A DNA stretch of 64,000 nt from Pseudomonadota bacterium (GTDB lineage: Bacteria > Pseudomonadota > Gammaproteobacteria > Burkholderiales > Burkholderiaceae): positions 1 through 64,000 of the forward strand of contig JAKORH010000168.1 in the NCBI GenBank assembly GCA_029777935.1, given 5' to 3'. The notes under the pieces were generated by a model, which was not told the origin of the DNA, did not search any database, and saw only the letters and a list, made by a program, of their open reading frames with translations. The translations under genes were made by a program, and so were the position numbers. Below, one piece after another: positions 35,199-44,312 of this stretch. The first letter of the stretch is position 1; every line of letters begins with the position of its first letter.

Positions 35199-37597
35199 TA
35201 GAACGCCCTCGCCTCGGCCAGCCGCAGTCGGCGCGCGGCCGCGGCGGCGATCTGGTTCGCCGTCTCGTTGCTCACGCTGCCCTGCACGTAGATCTGCTGC
35301 GTGACGTGGATCGCCCGGCCGCCGGCGCCGTTCGGCACGATCGTGCCCGCGCTGCGCGGCACGAAAAGTTCGGGTCCGCGCTCGCCCACCAGGTAGGCGG
35401 TGTTCGGCCATACGGAGCCGCCCACTGCCTTGCCGCCGCCGAACAGTCCCGCGAACCATTGCCCGACGCCGGAGAAGATCCCTCCGCCCTTCGCACCGAA
35501 GAGGCTCTCCGCGAGATTCTGCGCGATGATGCGGCTGATCGACTGCAGCACGCTCTGCTCGAAGGAGCGGAACGCCTGCGACATCGACTTCGTGCCGCTG
35601 ATGAAATCGGCGAAGGCACTGCTGAACGAGGACTCGAATACGTCGTCGAAGGTCTTCGCGAGCGAGTGCGCGGAGGCCTCCAGTTCGCCCAGCTTCAATC
35701 GGAACGCCTCCGCGTTGGCCACCATGCGCGGATCGCCGGATGCGCGCGCCACGCGATCCATCTCGTCGGCGACCGACTGCAGCCGCGCAACTTCCGCCTG
35801 CCGCGCGGCATCGATCTGCGCCATCTGCTGCAGCGTGGTGATCGCGCCGGTGCTGCGCGCCAGGTTGATCTTGCCCTCGACGACCCCGGCCTGCTGCTCG
35901 ATCAGGCTCGATTGCTGCGTGAGCTGATTGATCTGCACCTGCGCGCGCTGCAGCGCCTCGAGCTGGTTGAGCGTGGCGAGCGCTCCGTTGTCGCCCGCGG
36001 TCGTCAGCCGCTGCCGCTGCTGCTTGTCCTGCAGCCGCGACTGGATGTCGAACGCGGCGACCAGGTTACCCTGCAGCTCGAGCAGCTTCGCGTTCAGCGC
36101 CTCGACGTCGTCGCGATACTTCTCGGTCGCCTTGGCCTCGTCGAGCGTGGCGCCCAGCAGCGCGAAGCCGGCAGTGGCCACTGCCTGCTTGCGCTTGTCC
36201 AGCACCGTCTGCAACGCCGTCTGCGCCTCGATGCGAGACTTCGCATCCTTGCTGCTGGCGATGTACTGCCGCGCGGCCGCCTCTTCCTTGTCATAGGCGG
36301 CCAGCGTCTCGCGCAGGCCTTCCTCGATCGCGGCGCGGCGTGCGCCGTAGTAGTCGGTGATCGACAGCTTGTCGTCGCCGTAGAACCGCTGCAGCATCTG
36401 CTCGCGCTGCTGCAGGAGCTGCTGCTCGGACTGGATCGCTTTTTCCTGCTCGCGCAGTTGCTGATCGAACAGCGCCTTGGCCGTATCGGCGCCGCCTCCA
36501 AATGATCCGATAGGCGCCAGCTTCTGACGTGGCTTCTCTGGCCCTGGTTGCTTGGCTCTTGCTACAGCTAGTTGCGCACTCAACCGATCACTGAACTGCG
36601 GCGCCATCAGGATTCGATCAGCATCCTCCTTGAAGGAAGCCAGAATTGCTTTCGTCCCTTCCAGGCTGTGAGAGACGGCAACGGCGGCCGCGGCGCCGAT
36701 TGCCATTCCCGCAAGGCGTGCAACACGAACTACGCCGTCGAACGCGTCGACGACGAAGCCGACCGCCTTCGCTGCATCTTCGGCCCAGTTGCGCAGCGAG
36801 CCGTCATTCGCCAGATCATCGACTGCTTCCTTGAGTCCGCCTGCGCCCCGAATCTGATCCAGCATCGCCTTGGCAAACGCATTCATCACCGGCAACGCCT
36901 CAAAGGCGACGCGCTTGGCGATTGCTGCGTTTGCCGCATCCAGGCGCTTGAGCGTGCGCTCATAGTCGTCGGCCTGGCGCGCCTGCTCGGCCGTCACCTT
37001 CACCTGCAGGTCGCTCGTCTCCGCCAGATCCTTGAGCACCGGCAGCAGGTTGGCGCCGCTCTTGCCGAACAGCGCCTGCGCGACCGCCGCCTTCTCCGCG
37101 CCATCCTGGTATTGCACCAGCCGCTGCGCGATCTTGAGGAACACTTCATCGGGCCGCTGGCCGGCGAGTTCCTTGGTCGAGATGCCGATCGCGGCGAAGG
37201 CCTCGGCGGTCGGCCCGCCCTTGGCCTGCGCCTCGTTCATCGCCTTCGCGAGCTTCTGCAGCCCGGTGGCGAGTTGCTCGCTGTCGGTGTTGCTCAGTTT
37301 CGCGGTCGCGGTGAAGGCCGACAGCGCCTCGACCGACGACTGCGTGCGCTCGGCGAGCTGCTGCAACCCCGCGGCCGACGCGATCGCGCCATCGATCTTC
37401 GAGCGCACGCTTTCCAGTGACAGGCCGACCGCGGCGCCAGCGCCGATAGCCTTGAGCGACGTCGATACGATCCCGAACGCCCGATCGATCTGCTTGGCGC
37501 GGCTTTCCGCCTCGCGCGCGATCTGCGCGAGGCCGGTCTGCATCTGGGCGGTGTCGGCCGCGATCCTGACGACCAGGCTGCCGAGCGAGTCTGCCAT
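35198..37597 (-). CDS. Phage tail tape-measure protein
   Basis: A 799-residue protein that in a phage would set tail length. N-terminal helical repeats (LVVRIAADTAQMQTGLAQIA), a hydrophobic Ala/Gly stretch (LAGMAIGAAAAVAVSHS), and a long Gln/Glu/Ala-rich coiled region at 360-620 are visible. The classic C-terminal signature is YLVGERGPELFVPRSAG, followed by IVPN. The frame is intact. Being the largest structural gene in an element without capsid genes, it is the oddest content of the island. Confidence 0.9.
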   Translation of the reverse strand: MADSLGSLVVRIAADTAQMQTGLAQIAREAESRAKQIDRAFGIVSTSLKAIGAGAAVGLSLESVRSKIDGAIASAAGLQQLAERTQSSVEALSAFTATAKLSNTDSEQLATGLQKLAKAMNEAQAKGGPTAEAFAAIGISTKELAGQRPDEVFLKIAQRLVQYQDGAEKAAVAQALFGKSGANLLPVLKDLAETSDLQVKVTAEQARQADDYERTLKRLDAANAAIAKRVAFEALPVMNAFAKAMLDQIRGAGGLKEAVDDLANDGSLRNWAEDAAKAVGFVVDAFDGVVRVARLAGMAIGAAAAVAVSHSLEGTKAILASFKEDADRILMAPQFSDRLSAQLAVARAKQPGPEKPRQKLAPIGSFGGGADTAKALFDQQLREQEKAIQSEQQLLQQREQMLQRFYGDDKLSITDYYGARRAAIEEGLRETLAAYDKEEAAARQYIASSKDAKSRIEAQTALQTVLDKRKQAVATAGFALLGATLDEAKATEKYRDDVEALNAKLLELQGNLVAAFDIQSRLQDKQQRQRLTTAGDNGALATLNQLEALQRAQVQINQLTQQSSLIEQQAGVVEGKINLARSTGAITTLQQMAQIDAARQAEVARLQSVADEMDRVARASGDPRMVANAEAFRLKLGELEASAHSLAKTFDDVFESSFSSAFADFISGTKSMSQAFRSFEQSVLQSISRIIAQNLAESLFGAKGGGIFSGVGQWFAGLFGGGKAVGGSVWPNTAYLVGERGPELFVPRSAGTIVPNGAGGRAIHVTQQIYVQGSVSNETANQIAAAAARRLRLAEARAF

Positions 37598-37610
37598 TCG
37601 GGATCCTTCT

Positions 37611-38111
37611 TCACAGTTTGGCCGCCTCGCGCGGGATGCGCTCGGCGAGGTAAGCCTTCATCGCGTCGATCGCGGCGTCCTTCTTCAGCGCGAAGGCCGG
37701 CCGCAGGAACGGGCGCGCGGCCATCCTGCTGGTGCCGAACTCCACGAAGTGCCAGTAGTAGGCGTCGAGGGGGCCGTACGCCTGCACCTTCGACACCCGG
37801 GAGTGCCGCACGCCGATGATGTACATCTGCTGCGTGTCGCTGCCGGCGCGCACGTGCTTCTGGTAGATAGCGCGCTTGAGCGTGCCGGCCGGCGGATGCT
37901 TCGTGCCGATACTGCCGGCCTTGCCGCCCCACGCGACCGCCACCGGAATGTAGACCGGCGCGCGTTGCTGCGCTTCCTTGCGGATCACGGTCGCGGCGGC
38001 GTTCACAGCCCCGCGCAGCGTGTTCTTCGCGATGTGCCTAGGCAGCTCCTGCAGCCGGCGATTCAGCTCGGCCAGCCCCTCGACCTTGATATTCTTCAGT
38101 TCAACAGTCAT
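37611..38111 (-). CDS. HK97 gp10-like tail completion protein
   Basis: A 166-residue protein whose N-terminal LAELNRRLQELP and C-terminal FVEFGTSRMAARPFLRPAF are the signature of HK97-gp10-type neck/tail proteins. Its start overlaps the end of the preceding 105-residue gene by 11 bases. It lies 13 bases before the tape-measure gene, separated in most phages by tail tube and chaperone genes that are missing here. Confidence 0.8.
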   Translation of the reverse strand: MTVELKNIKVEGLAELNRRLQELPRHIAKNTLRGAVNAAATVIRKEAQQRAPVYIPVAVAWGGKAGSIGTKHPPAGTLKRAIYQKHVRAGSDTQQMYIIGVRHSRVSKVQAYGPLDAYYWHFVEFGTSRMAARPFLRPAFALKKDAAIDAMKAYLAERIPREAAKL

Positions 38112-38418
38112 CGACGGCGCTTTCAGAACGGCCGAGCACGGCCAGCAATGCCGGCAGCGCGTTGGCGGCGTCGAGGTGCTCGAGCACGAAGTCGAGCGAC
38201 AGGGGCGGATAGTTGCGCAGCGCGGCCCGATGCACCAGGCGCGCCAGGTCCTGCACTTGGTTCTGGTCGAACACGCCGTCGCGCAGTTTGGAAAGCCGGA
38301 TCAGCAAATGCCGGTAGCGCGCGCACTCGACCAGCGACAGTGGCGGAATCACAAGCGTGCGCCCGCCGATGGCGACTGGCGCGCCTGGGATCTGCGCCGG
38401 CATGCCGACCTCATCCAT
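38101..38418 (-). CDS. Small element protein, possibly tail-assembly related
   Basis: 105 residues with no motif I can name with confidence (VAIGGRTLVIPPLSLVECAR, YRHLLIRLSKLRDG). Size and place next to gp10-like and tape-measure genes recall tail assembly chaperones, but this rests on position only. Confidence 0.6.
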   Translation of the reverse strand: MDEVGMPAQIPGAPVAIGGRTLVIPPLSLVECARYRHLLIRLSKLRDGVFDQNQVQDLARLVHRAALRNYPPLSLDFVLEHLDAANALPALLAVLGRSESAVDDC

Positions 38419-38491
38419 GGCAGCGGTCTGCGGCCTTGCGTTCCGCCTCGGCCGCTGCGTTATCGTCGCCGGCGGCGACGCTCGCCCGCAT
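38411..38491 (-). CDS. 26-codon coupled micro-frame
   Basis: Reads MRASVAAGDDNAAAEAERKA and six more residues. The ATG overlaps the stop of the upstream 243-residue gene (TGATG at 38489-38493). Its TGA lies inside the start region of the next gene. The double overlap suggests it is translated as part of a relay. Too short to assign. Confidence 0.35.
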   Translation of the reverse strand: MRASVAAGDDNAAAEAERKAADRCHG

Positions 38492-39222
38492 CACCGACTT
38501 GCCGTCTCGCGTTCGGCGCGCTCGCGCGCCGTTGGGCTGCGGTAGCTGGGCGCGAGGACCTCGTCGTCGTCACCGAGTGACGGAGGCGCCAGGTTGATGG
38601 CCGCCAGCGGCGCAGCGAGCGTGCTGAAGATCGAGCCGAGCCGGGCTGTCACGTCGGCGAATGTCACAGACTCGGTCGCCAGCGATTCGACCGCGCCGCG
38701 TGCTGCAGCGAGTGCGGCCCGCGCCGTGCCGACCGCCGCCCCGTTGTTCTCGATCCGCGTCTCCAGAGCGCCGAAGCGGTTGCTCTCGGAGATCGGCCAT
38801 GTCTGTGTCGAGCATCTCGCGCTGGAATCGAGATCGCCCAGGTAGATCAGGCAGGCGTCTAGGCGCGGATCGCGGCCGGCCGTCAGTTCCCTGTACACAT
38901 CGGCGAGCTCGCGTTCGCGCGCCAACCAAATGCCGTAGCTGAGTTGAACTTTTTCGTTGTACTCGCGCTTGGCTTCGTGGAATTTCCCCTGCGCAACTTC
39001 CATTGCGAGCCTTGCAGCTTCTGCTGCCTCGGCTGCCTCGGCGATGGGGTTCTCGTATTCGGCGCGGATGACCTCGCGCCGTTTGAGCAACTCGCGCCGG
39101 CGTTCGATATCGCGCTGCTCGTCGGCGTTCAGAATCTTCGTGAACTCGGGCGTGCGCGTGATTTCCTTCAGTACCTCCTTGGGGCGCGCGTCGCCGCCGA
39201 GCAGATTTCGTAGCGATTTCAC
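38491..39222 (-). CDS. Coiled-coil hypothetical protein of the element
   Basis: 243 residues, highly charged and helical. A likely coiled coil runs from about residue 30 to 110 (DIERRRELLKRREVIRAEYE, EAAEAARLAMEVAQ). The start is GTG 39222, overlapping the TAG of the previous gene (TAGTG), with AGAGGTG as ribosome-binding site. I recognise no family. Could be structural, such as a scaffold-like protein, but only its helical character and neighbourhood support this. Confidence 0.62.
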   Translation of the reverse strand: MKSLRNLLGGDARPKEVLKEITRTPEFTKILNADEQRDIERRRELLKRREVIRAEYENPIAEAAEAAEAARLAMEVAQGKFHEAKREYNEKVQLSYGIWLARERELADVYRELTAGRDPRLDACLIYLGDLDSSARCSTQTWPISESNRFGALETRIENNGAAVGTARAALAAARGAVESLATESVTFADVTARLGSIFSTLAAPLAAINLAPPSLGDDDEVLAPSYRSPTARERAERETASR

Positions 39223-39641
39223 TATGTCACCTCTTGATGTGCGTTGAAAAGCTCCACGGCCTCGGCCGTTATGTACGAGACGCGCCACGACATGGAGAGC
39301 GCCAGTGCGCCCTGTGCGTCGCGCGCCGCATCTGTGCCGCGAAGTGCCGCGAGCCGCGCCAGCAGCGGCACTGCCTGCGCCATCACACCAGCGCGCCAGC
39401 GATCCGCGGCCTCGGCGACGAACTCTTTGCGCACGATTGCATCGCGAGCGCCCGGCAGGCGCGCGATGTGCTCGCGCTCGCTGTTGCAATCAAACGGCGC
39501 ATCGACCGCGGCGTTCAGGGCGCTGAGCAGCTCGCCAGGCGTACGGGCATCCAGCGAAGCCGGCGGGTCGATCGGCACTGCTTGGCGCGGAGAGCCATTG
39601 AGCACGAGCACAGTCAATCCTCGTTGGCGCGCGTCATGCAC
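39222..39641 (-). CDS. Hypothetical element protein
   Basis: 139 residues, start MHDARQRGLTVLVLNGSPRQ, mixed alpha/beta with an Ala-rich helical C-terminal half. No recognised domain. Coupled to the next gene by a one-base overlap and overlapping a 32-codon frame at its start. Confidence 0.55.
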   Translation of the reverse strand: MHDARQRGLTVLVLNGSPRQAVPIDPPASLDARTPGELLSALNAAVDAPFDCNSEREHIARLPGARDAIVRKEFVAEAADRWRAGVMAQAVPLLARLAALRGTDAARDAQGALALSMSWRVSYITAEAVELFNAHQEVT

Positions 39642-39712
39642 GCCATTTCGCGGTCCGCGCGGGCCGCTCGTGCCTGCTCGCCCTCGCGCGCAAGACGGAC
39701 GGTCGCTCTCAT
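39614..39712 (-). CDS. 32-codon coupled micro-frame
   Basis: MRATVRLAREGEQARAARAD plus twelve residues. The ATG overlaps the stop of the 68-residue gene as ATGA (39709-39712) and the frame ends inside the next gene. The arrangement resembles small overlapping phage genes. Assignment impossible from sequence. Confidence 0.35.
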   Translation of the reverse strand: MRATVRLAREGEQARAARADREMACMTRANED

Positions 39713-39915
39713 GCTGCTCGCCTGGTCGCGCCGTCGCCGAGCCGCACGGGTAGACGGTGCAACGTCGCGTCGATCTCGAGCACGGCGGCGATCAGGCGTT
39801 CATATTCGATCGTCTGCCTTCTGCTCCATGCGGCGCCCGGGTATTCGGCGAGGAGCACGCGCGCTTGCGCGAGCAGTTTCGTGCGCAGGGTCAGGAGTTT
39901 TCGCAGATCACGCAT
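39709..39915 (-). CDS. Small basic helical protein of the element
   Basis: 68 residues (MRDLRKLLTLRTKLLAQARV, then LLAEYPGAAWSRRQTIEYER). GGAGG seven bases before the ATG gives good support for translation. No family recognised. Confidence 0.6.
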   Translation of the reverse strand: MRDLRKLLTLRTKLLAQARVLLAEYPGAAWSRRQTIEYERLIAAVLEIDATLHRLPVRLGDGATRRAA

Positions 39916-39934
39916 TGCCGCCTCCGATGCAGAA

Positions 39935-40297
39935 CTATCGCCGCCCTGGCGCGTGCGGTCGACGCGGTTTTGGTGGCGGTGCGGGGCAATTCGTAGCGCG
40001 CAAATCGTAGGCGGAAAGTCGTTGCGCGCGGATCCATGCCTCGAGATCGTGTTCGGCCAGGCGATCGGAGTCGAGCAGCTTGAAGAAGGGCGGGAACGAC
40101 GGATCGCGGCGCTGCAGGCGAAGCAGCGTCCACCGTGAGACGTTCAATCGCGCTTCGACCTGTTTGCGGGTCAGCAGCCGCGACCAGTTCGGCAGGTCGC
40201 CGGCTGAAGCGTCGCCGTCGGTTGTCTTAGCTGCTGCAGGCGTCTGCGCGCCGCCCGCCGGCGCGGCGCGAAGGACTTCATCAGGTTTTCGTTTCAT
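39935..40297 (-). CDS. AlpA/excisionase-like HTH protein
   Basis: 120 residues with a central MerR/AlpA-like DNA-binding domain (LLTRKQVEARLNVSRWTLLR, then FKLLDSDRLAEHDLEAWIRA). Flanks are Pro/Ala-rich. It could act as excisionase for the integrase or as a second activator. It follows the primase gene by ten bases. Confidence 0.75.
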   Translation of the reverse strand: MKRKPDEVLRAAPAGGAQTPAAAKTTDGDASAGDLPNWSRLLTRKQVEARLNVSRWTLLRLQRRDPSFPPFFKLLDSDRLAEHDLEAWIRAQRLSAYDLRATNCPAPPPKPRRPHAPGRR

Positions 40298-40307
40298 TCG
40301 GTCGCCT

Positions 40308-43127
40308 TCAGATCTCGTCGGTCATTGCCAGCGGCGTGAATCCATAAACTCGAACCTTCCCATCGAGCGGCGTCGACTCGCGCCGATCCGGCCGCACGCG
40401 CTCGCCGTCCTTCTCGCCGCGGAGCCAGCCGCGCGCGAGCAGCAGCCGCGATGCGAACTTGTGATCGACGCCGGCGCACATCTCGGCGCGAAATACCTCG
40501 GGCCAAATCCAGTAGTGAAGCTCGACGCCCTGCTCGGCGAGCGTGTCGCCGTAGCCGGCCTCGATCTTGCTGAAGGCGTCGCCGTCGCCGCGCACGCGCT
40601 CGCCGTCCTTTATGAGGACCCTATAGCCGATGCGCAGCGGCTTGTCGGGCCGGTGATCGTCGGCGCTGCGATGCAGCCAGGGGCAGCGGCTCTCGCCGTG
40701 CGCCTGCAGGAATGCGCGCACGGCTTGTAATATCTGCCGCTCTTCCAAGTTTGCGGTGCCGCCGCGCGCGTCGAGCCAGGCGCGAAAGCACGAGCGCGCC
40801 GCGCCGAGCGCATCGCCCTTCGCCCAGCCGGTCAATCCGGCCGCGGTCGCCGCTTCGCCGGCGAACGCGATCGAGCCGAAGCGAGCGGCGACGCGCGCGA
40901 CCTGACCGGCCGCGTTCGCCCCTGCGTGGTCGCGCACGAATTCGGCGACCGCGCGGCGCGCGGCCTCGGCGATTATTTCGGGATCGGCCGCGATGCGCTC
41001 GACCCATGCCGGCCCCGCCGTGCCGTACACCTCGGCGCACTGGCGCGTCAGATGGCGAGCGAACAAATCACCGCTCGCATGCGCGCGGAGATCCTCGAAC
41101 AAGCCAAACGGCAAGCCGTCGCTCGGCAAGTCAATCATGCGCACCTCGGCGCCGGCGCTCGATCGCTTGCCGACGCTCGCCGCGTGCTGCTCGATCGACA
41201 ACTCGCCCGTCGAAATCACGATCACGCGCCAGCGCAGCCGATCGCGCGGCGCTCCGGTTCGATGCAATCGCGCCTTGCCGGTGCCGTTGCCGATCGCGTA
41301 TGCGGTCGCGACCATCTCGCGCGGGTCAAGCTCGGCGATTTCGTCGAGCGCCAGCAGCGCATCGCAGTGCTGCGAGCACATGCCCTCGATCGCGTTCGCC
41401 GTGCTGCGCCAGGTCTGCACGTACTCAGGCGAGCCCCAGACGCTCGCCGCGGCACGCACTGCAGTCGTCTTGCCGGCGCTGCTCGGCCCGCGCAGATGGA
41501 GCACGAACGAATCGGCGCCGATCCAATGCAGCAGCGGCGCCGCGAATGCGGCCAACACCGCGAACAGCAGCCGCGAGTTGCCGCGACAGAGCACGCCCAC
41601 GCGCTCGCGCCACTCCGCGGCCGTGCCGCGCGAGCGGAATGCATTCGGCACCGCGCCCGCACTTTGAAAGATCACCTGTTCGTCCGCCGCGCCGAGCGTG
41701 CGATCGGCCAGGACGAACGCGCGGCCATGCCAGCCGGTGCGATCGGTGCAGCGGGCGAACGCCTGCGGCGCGCGCGTTGCCAGATACTCGGCGAGCAGCG
41801 CGCGCGGCTTGGCGCCGGGCGCGATCCGCAGCCCGTACGACAGCAGCAGCCCGCGCAGCTCGGCGCCGTCGCCGGCGAGCAGCCGCGCCGGCACGGCGAA
41901 GCGATGCTCGATGCCTTCAGGATCGGGCAGCCGCAGCAAGAATCCCCACTCGGCGCTGTCGCTGTCGCGCGTCAGCGCCGCGACTTCAATGCGCGAGCAG
42001 AGCGGCACGCACCCGTCGCGATAGTCCGCGTGGAAAACGCCCGCCGTGCTGACCGTGAAGCGGTCGCCGCGATCGTCTGCAGGCGCCTGCACCGCCTGCG
42101 CGCGCGGTTTCGATTTGCCAGCAAGCGCGGCCTCGATCTGCGCGCGCACTTCGTCTAACCCGCGGCCCAGCGCGAGATCGTTGAAGTCCGTTCCGCCGTC
42201 GGGCAGATCGAGCGGCACGCACCAGCGCCCGGCGCATGCGCGCGCGGCGAGCTGCGCCGCATCGCGCCCTGGATTGCGCCCGATCTTCGCGGCGGTTTTG
42301 TGATCATCGTCGCCGCAGATCAGAATGCGCGCGTCCCCGCCGAGCTGGCGCCGCACGATGCGCGCGACCTCGGCCAGGTTGCCCGCGTGCATCGCCGCGG
42401 CGGTCGGAAAGCCGGTTGCGGCGTGCAGGCTCGCCGCGGTCGCGATGCCTTCGGCCACCAGCGCGACCGCCGCGCTTTTCGGATCGCCGAGCCAGGCAAA
42501 GCACCCCTCGACCTTCCCGCCGGCCAGGAACCGCTTTCCGCCGTTGGGGGCGATCAGTTGCAGCGACCACAGCTTCCCCTCTTCATCGCGCAGCGGAACA
42601 AGTAGCTTGTCGCCGAGTTGGCGCAGCGGGCCAGCGGGGACAGCCTTCGCGCGCAAGTACGGGTGCTCGGGCGATGCCGGCGCCGCGGACTCCCAAAGTT
42701 CGCGCGCGCGCCCGGCCGTGCGCTGCCAGGCGCGGCGCTGGCGATCTGCAGCCGAACGCTTCGCCGCAGCAATGGCCGCGCGCTCCGCAGCGGTCGGCGA
42801 TGCTGAGTCGCCGCCATCCACCCACGCATGATGCGCGGCGCCGTGATCCCATCGACCAAATGCGCCGAACGAGCGCGCATGCGCCGGCCGATGCAGGACA
42901 TACCAGCCCGCGCGGCCGCGCGGCTTGTCGGCGACCGCGACGCGATGGATCTTGCCGTCGGCGATCGGCTCGCCGTCGAGCACGAGCCCGAGCGCGCTCG
43001 CCGCCTCCTTGAAGCCGATGAAGCTCAGACCAACGCCGCCCACACCAGCCGCCGCGCCACGACACGGCGAGCGAGTTGGAGCCAGGCTCGACATACAGAA
43101 CACCGACCATGTACTCGACACCTGCAC
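40308..43127 (-). CDS. Primase-helicase with Toprim and DUF927 domains
   Basis: A 939-residue replication protein of mobile elements. The N-terminal part (from GFKEAASALGLVLDGEPIAD) is primase-like. VALVAEGIATAASLHAATGF to about residue 330 is the Toprim region with acidic ICGDDDH. The DUF927 helicase part has Walker A RGPSSAGKT near 545 and Walker B LLALDEIAEL near 587. The frame is intact, so the element may replicate itself after excision. The first 33 residues from GTG 43127 look poor; ATG 43094 is an alternative start. Confidence 0.88.
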   Translation of the reverse strand: MQVSSTWSVFCMSSLAPTRSPCRGAAAGVGGVGLSFIGFKEAASALGLVLDGEPIADGKIHRVAVADKPRGRAGWYVLHRPAHARSFGAFGRWDHGAAHHAWVDGGDSASPTAAERAAIAAAKRSAADRQRRAWQRTAGRARELWESAAPASPEHPYLRAKAVPAGPLRQLGDKLLVPLRDEEGKLWSLQLIAPNGGKRFLAGGKVEGCFAWLGDPKSAAVALVAEGIATAASLHAATGFPTAAAMHAGNLAEVARIVRRQLGGDARILICGDDDHKTAAKIGRNPGRDAAQLAARACAGRWCVPLDLPDGGTDFNDLALGRGLDEVRAQIEAALAGKSKPRAQAVQAPADDRGDRFTVSTAGVFHADYRDGCVPLCSRIEVAALTRDSDSAEWGFLLRLPDPEGIEHRFAVPARLLAGDGAELRGLLLSYGLRIAPGAKPRALLAEYLATRAPQAFARCTDRTGWHGRAFVLADRTLGAADEQVIFQSAGAVPNAFRSRGTAAEWRERVGVLCRGNSRLLFAVLAAFAAPLLHWIGADSFVLHLRGPSSAGKTTAVRAAASVWGSPEYVQTWRSTANAIEGMCSQHCDALLALDEIAELDPREMVATAYAIGNGTGKARLHRTGAPRDRLRWRVIVISTGELSIEQHAASVGKRSSAGAEVRMIDLPSDGLPFGLFEDLRAHASGDLFARHLTRQCAEVYGTAGPAWVERIAADPEIIAEAARRAVAEFVRDHAGANAAGQVARVAARFGSIAFAGEAATAAGLTGWAKGDALGAARSCFRAWLDARGGTANLEERQILQAVRAFLQAHGESRCPWLHRSADDHRPDKPLRIGYRVLIKDGERVRGDGDAFSKIEAGYGDTLAEQGVELHYWIWPEVFRAEMCAGVDHKFASRLLLARGWLRGEKDGERVRPDRRESTPLDGKVRVYGFTPLAMTDEI

Positions 43128-43167
43128 CCGCGCAACAGAGGCGATGTCGCGCGCTTTCTGCGCCGGG

Positions 43168-43425
43168 TCATTTCCGCGCCTCGCCGCGCTGCGCGATGCG
43201 CTCGGCTAGCCAGTTGTCAACCTCGGCACGTACCCACGCAACGCGGCGACCGTCGGGCGACAGCTTCACCGGAGCTGGAAACGTGCCGGCTGCGATGCGG
43301 CGATACACCTCGCTGTTCGATAACGTGACGCGAGCCAGCACGGAACGCTTCGCCTCGAGTTCGAGCGGAGGCGCCTGCGGAATGTCCGCGTCGGATGCGG
43401 TCTTCATCGAATACTCCGGCGTCAC
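43168..43425 (-). CDS. alpA: AlpA-family transcriptional activator
   Basis: 85 residues; the AlpA core is VTLSNSEVYRRIAAGTFPAP followed by VKLSPDGRRVAWVRAEVDNWL. In prophage CP4-57 and PICI-type satellites AlpA switches on excision and replication genes. The ATG at 43407 is an alternative start. The primase gene follows by 40 bases, which fits control of replication. Confidence 0.85.
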   Translation of the reverse strand: MTPEYSMKTASDADIPQAPPLELEAKRSVLARVTLSNSEVYRRIAAGTFPAPVKLSPDGRRVAWVRAEVDNWLAERIAQRGEARK

Positions 43426-43458
43426 AAATGACGCTGCAAGTATTCCGACCGCCGCACG

Positions 43459-44112
43459 CTATGTCATGGCCTTTCGCACTTTGCGGCGAAACTGCGAAAA
43501 GAGTTGCCTTCGCTTGCCGAAGTACTTCGCCTGGATGCGTCTGTAATTGAGCACGAGCTCGCGCGCTTTAGTCTTCCCGATTGGAAACCCGCCCATCCGC
43601 AGAGTCATTGCCAGCGCGTCATCGAAGCTGCGCGCTCCTCCGGCGCGCATATGCTCGGCGATCGCGCGGCTAAGTTCCACACCAAGCCTCCAGTCCCGCC
43701 ACCGCCTGCGCGCGGTCGCCGACGTCGTGGGGGGCTTTATGTCAAAGAGCGTGTCGAGTGAATGCGGGCCGTGCTCTGTGCGAAAGCGGCCGATCCGTTC
43801 GACGAATGCCAGCGCACACCAGGTCGGGACCGGAACGACTTCTTCCGCCGCGAGCGTTACAGCCTCTAACAGTGCAAACGTGTCGCCGCTCTCGTAGGCG
43901 CGTCGCAGTGATTCGAACGCCTCGGCCACTTGAACAAGAGAGCGCGCGCGCAATTCGCCGCGCTTCAAACCGAAGCGCCAATCGGTGCGGAACGCCAGCG
44001 CGCAAACCGCCCACGCGCGATCGAGCTTCTCGAGTTCATGCTCACGCTCGTTAAACGGAACCTTTGCTTGTTCCGAAGAGCGCGTGCGCGCCGGATCCAG
44101 CTCGCCCATCAT
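43459..44112 (-). CDS. Hypothetical protein opening the leftward operon
   Basis: 217 residues, helical, rich in Arg and Ala. Blocks such as RTEHGPHSLDTLFDIKPP and RRIQAKYFGKRRQLFSQFRR suggest nucleic-acid contact, but I recognise no family. GAGGGGGG precedes the ATG. It is the first sizeable leftward gene and precedes alpA. Confidence 0.65.
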   Translation of the reverse strand: MMGELDPARTRSSEQAKVPFNEREHELEKLDRAWAVCALAFRTDWRFGLKRGELRARSLVQVAEAFESLRRAYESGDTFALLEAVTLAAEEVVPVPTWCALAFVERIGRFRTEHGPHSLDTLFDIKPPTTSATARRRWRDWRLGVELSRAIAEHMRAGGARSFDDALAMTLRMGGFPIGKTKARELVLNYRRIQAKYFGKRRQLFSQFRRKVRKAMT

Positions 44113-44312
44113 TCGCCCCCCTCGGCGAACCCCTGCAGAGAGAAAGCGCCGGCCGGCCAGGGAAGCCGGTTTTCGATCCGTCGATCTAGGCGCGCCGCGA
44201 GTCTACCGACTGCACCTGCAGGCGTCCTCGTCGCGATCGTCCGCGGTCAGGCGTTCGGATATCAACCGCCGCGCGATCGTGGCGCCTGCGTCTATCTGGC
44301 GAGCCCGCGGCC

